From assembly GCF_900184895.1 (NCBI RefSeq), contig NZ_FXZK01000001.1, forward strand, positions 186,001-250,000: DNA of 64,000 bases, in the 5' to 3' direction. Below, one piece after another: positions 63,163 through 64,000 of this stretch. The stretch comes from Flavimaricola marinus. Lineage in GTDB: Bacteria > Pseudomonadota > Alphaproteobacteria > Rhodobacterales > Rhodobacteraceae. The position numbers and the translations under genes are program-made. The notes below the pieces were generated by a model, which searched no databases, was not told where the DNA came from, and saw only the letters and a list, made by a program, of their open reading frames with translations. The number at the start of each line of letters is the position of its first letter. Positions within the stretch are counted from its first letter, which is position 1.

Positions 63163-64000
63163 CGGTACAACTGGACGACATCACGAAAGATGCCGTCTTG
63201 GTTGCCCACGCCCGCCCCGTCACCGCCCGCGGGCCCGACGACTTCGACGTGGATTTCGAGAGAGGCAGGAGAGGCACCGTCATTGCTGACCGGTTCGGTC
63301 AGAAACAGGCGAAAGAATTCCTCGACCGGCACGCCGACTTCGGCCCCGTTGATCGGGTTGGCGGCGCAGTCGATCGCGGCCGCGATCACCAACCGGCGCT
63401 CGGGATCATTGCTTTGGTGGCTGGAACACTGGGGGCGTCCGGTTTCGGACAGTCCGCTCAGGATCGGCGCGGAGGAGCCGCCACCGCCCGCGGCCTGAAT
63501 TTCGGCCAGATAATACTCGTAGCGAGTAAGAGCCAGCGGATGGGGGTCGGTCCCGCCGTAGTTGACGTCGACATAGTTCGCGCGTCCATCGGTCCAGACG
63601 CCGTCGCCAAAACGCCCGGTGCAGGTGCCAAGGGCAAAACAATCGTCGCGCGGGATGCCCACGGTGTCAGGTGACACGCTCGGGTTCTGACCGACACAAG
63701 CGTTGCCGCCTCCGCCGCCGCCGTTGCCGTTTCCGCCGCCACCGGGGCTGTTGCGGACAAGTCCCTTGATGACGTTCGGCGCGGGAGCATAGAGCGGATT
63801 GTTGCGCTCTCCGTTCATGATCGAGCCATACATATCGAAGCGGACGTTGAAGATGGCGTCTTCAATACCAGCCCGCTGGCCCGGCAAGGTATCCACCCCG
63901 TTGACGCGAAAACATTGGGTGACGCTCCCGATGGCGCCAATCAGGCAGGCATCCAGCCTGACGCCGCTCAGCCCGGCGCACGGGCCGCCGTTGTCTACGG
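63159..64000 (-). CDS. TadG-like pilus assembly protein (partial, 5' end beyond the window)
   Basis: The frame is open from the right edge to 63159, giving 280 codons of a larger protein whose N-terminus is outside. The visible part has a 'GGGGNGNGGGGGG' flexible stretch, cysteines at 'PCAG', 'DACLIG', 'ACVGQ', 'DCFALGTCTGRF', 'PQCSS' and 'DCAAN', and 'YEYYLAEIQAAGGGGSS'. This Cys-rich, Gly-rich periplasmic region in this position fits TadG, the large pseudopilin-associated Tad protein; without the N-terminal von Willebrand or TadE-like motif the call stays tentative. Confidence 0.7.
   Translation of the reverse strand, partial: VDNGGPCAGLSGVRLDACLIGAIGSVTQCFRVNGVDTLPGQRAGIEDAIFNVRFDMYGSIMNGERNNPLYAPAPNVIKGLVRNSPGGGGNGNGGGGGGNACVGQNPSVSPDTVGIPRDDCFALGTCTGRFGDGVWTDGRANYVDVNYGGTDPHPLALTRYEYYLAEIQAAGGGGSSAPILSGLSETGRPQCSSHQSNDPERRLVIAAAIDCAANPINGAEVGVPVEEFFRLFLTEPVSNDGASPASLEIHVEVVGPAGGDGAGVGNQDGIFRDVVQLYR

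Overview
The window looks like chromosomal DNA of an alphaproteobacterium of the Rhodobacterales (Roseobacter/Rhodobacter type). Supporting signs are high-GC coding on both strands, ethylmalonyl-CoA-pathway genes packed beside succinate dehydrogenase, a VPLPA-CTERM surface protein, TCA genes interrupted by small lipoprotein genes, and a Tad pilus locus. No rRNA, tRNA, CRISPR array or insertion sequence was seen. Assignments come from reading protein motifs by eye; no database search was run.

Region 1 (1-18.5 kb) is core carbon metabolism. On the minus strand are sdhCDA (sdhA cut by the window edge), preceded by a tightly overlapping set: a secreted protein, mesaconyl-CoA hydratase (mch), a DUF1737 protein, an NnrU-family protein and a malyl-CoA thioesterase/lyase. 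On the plus strand are mdh, then sucC, two small lipoproteins, sucD, sucA, sucB, two small genes (one MAPEG family) and lpd. A pair of identical 10-bp palindromes (TGTGATCACA-type) exactly 21 bp apart lies upstream of both sdhC and sucC, which points to one shared TCA regulator. A VPLPA-CTERM protein, a family 2 glycosyltransferase and small hypothetical genes lie between.

Region 2 (19.2-55.6 kb) is the unusual part: a roughly 36-kb catabolic supercluster around a divergent promoter at 34.9-35.1 kb. Leftwards runs a 15-gene array: M32 carboxypeptidase, aminotransferase, VOC protein, AstE/DoeB-like deacylase, PuuE-like and AllA-like ureide enzymes, DapA-like aldolase, epimerase, two Gfo/Idh oxidoreductases, SBP, SDR, M20 and M14 peptidases, RidA. 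Rightwards run two tandem DUF4438 proteins, an Ldh-type oxidoreductase, a metal-ligand-poor M24 protein, an amidohydrolase, a second aminotransferase, an unassigned TIM-barrel-like protein, a cyclic amidohydrolase and a heterodimeric ABC exporter. Beyond that are an NTF2-like protein and a complete dipeptide-type ABC importer (two permeases, two ATPases, a second SBP) with a GntR/FCD regulator. A TTGTCGACA operator occurs in the central divergent promoter, in the importer divergent promoter and in front of gntR itself. I read this as one regulon that imports and dismantles an amide-, ureide- or lactam-containing peptide-like compound, possibly with a sugar or hydroxy-acid part. The substrate is not identified and the system may be undescribed.

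Region 3 (55.8-64 kb, minus strand) is a Tad/Flp pilus assembly locus: TadG-like (cut by the edge), two TadE-like pseudopilins, CpaE/TadZ, CpaF/TadA, TadB, TadC, then a LuxR-type regulator overlapping a CpaA prepilin peptidase. The Flp pilin, secretin and CpaB are not in the window.
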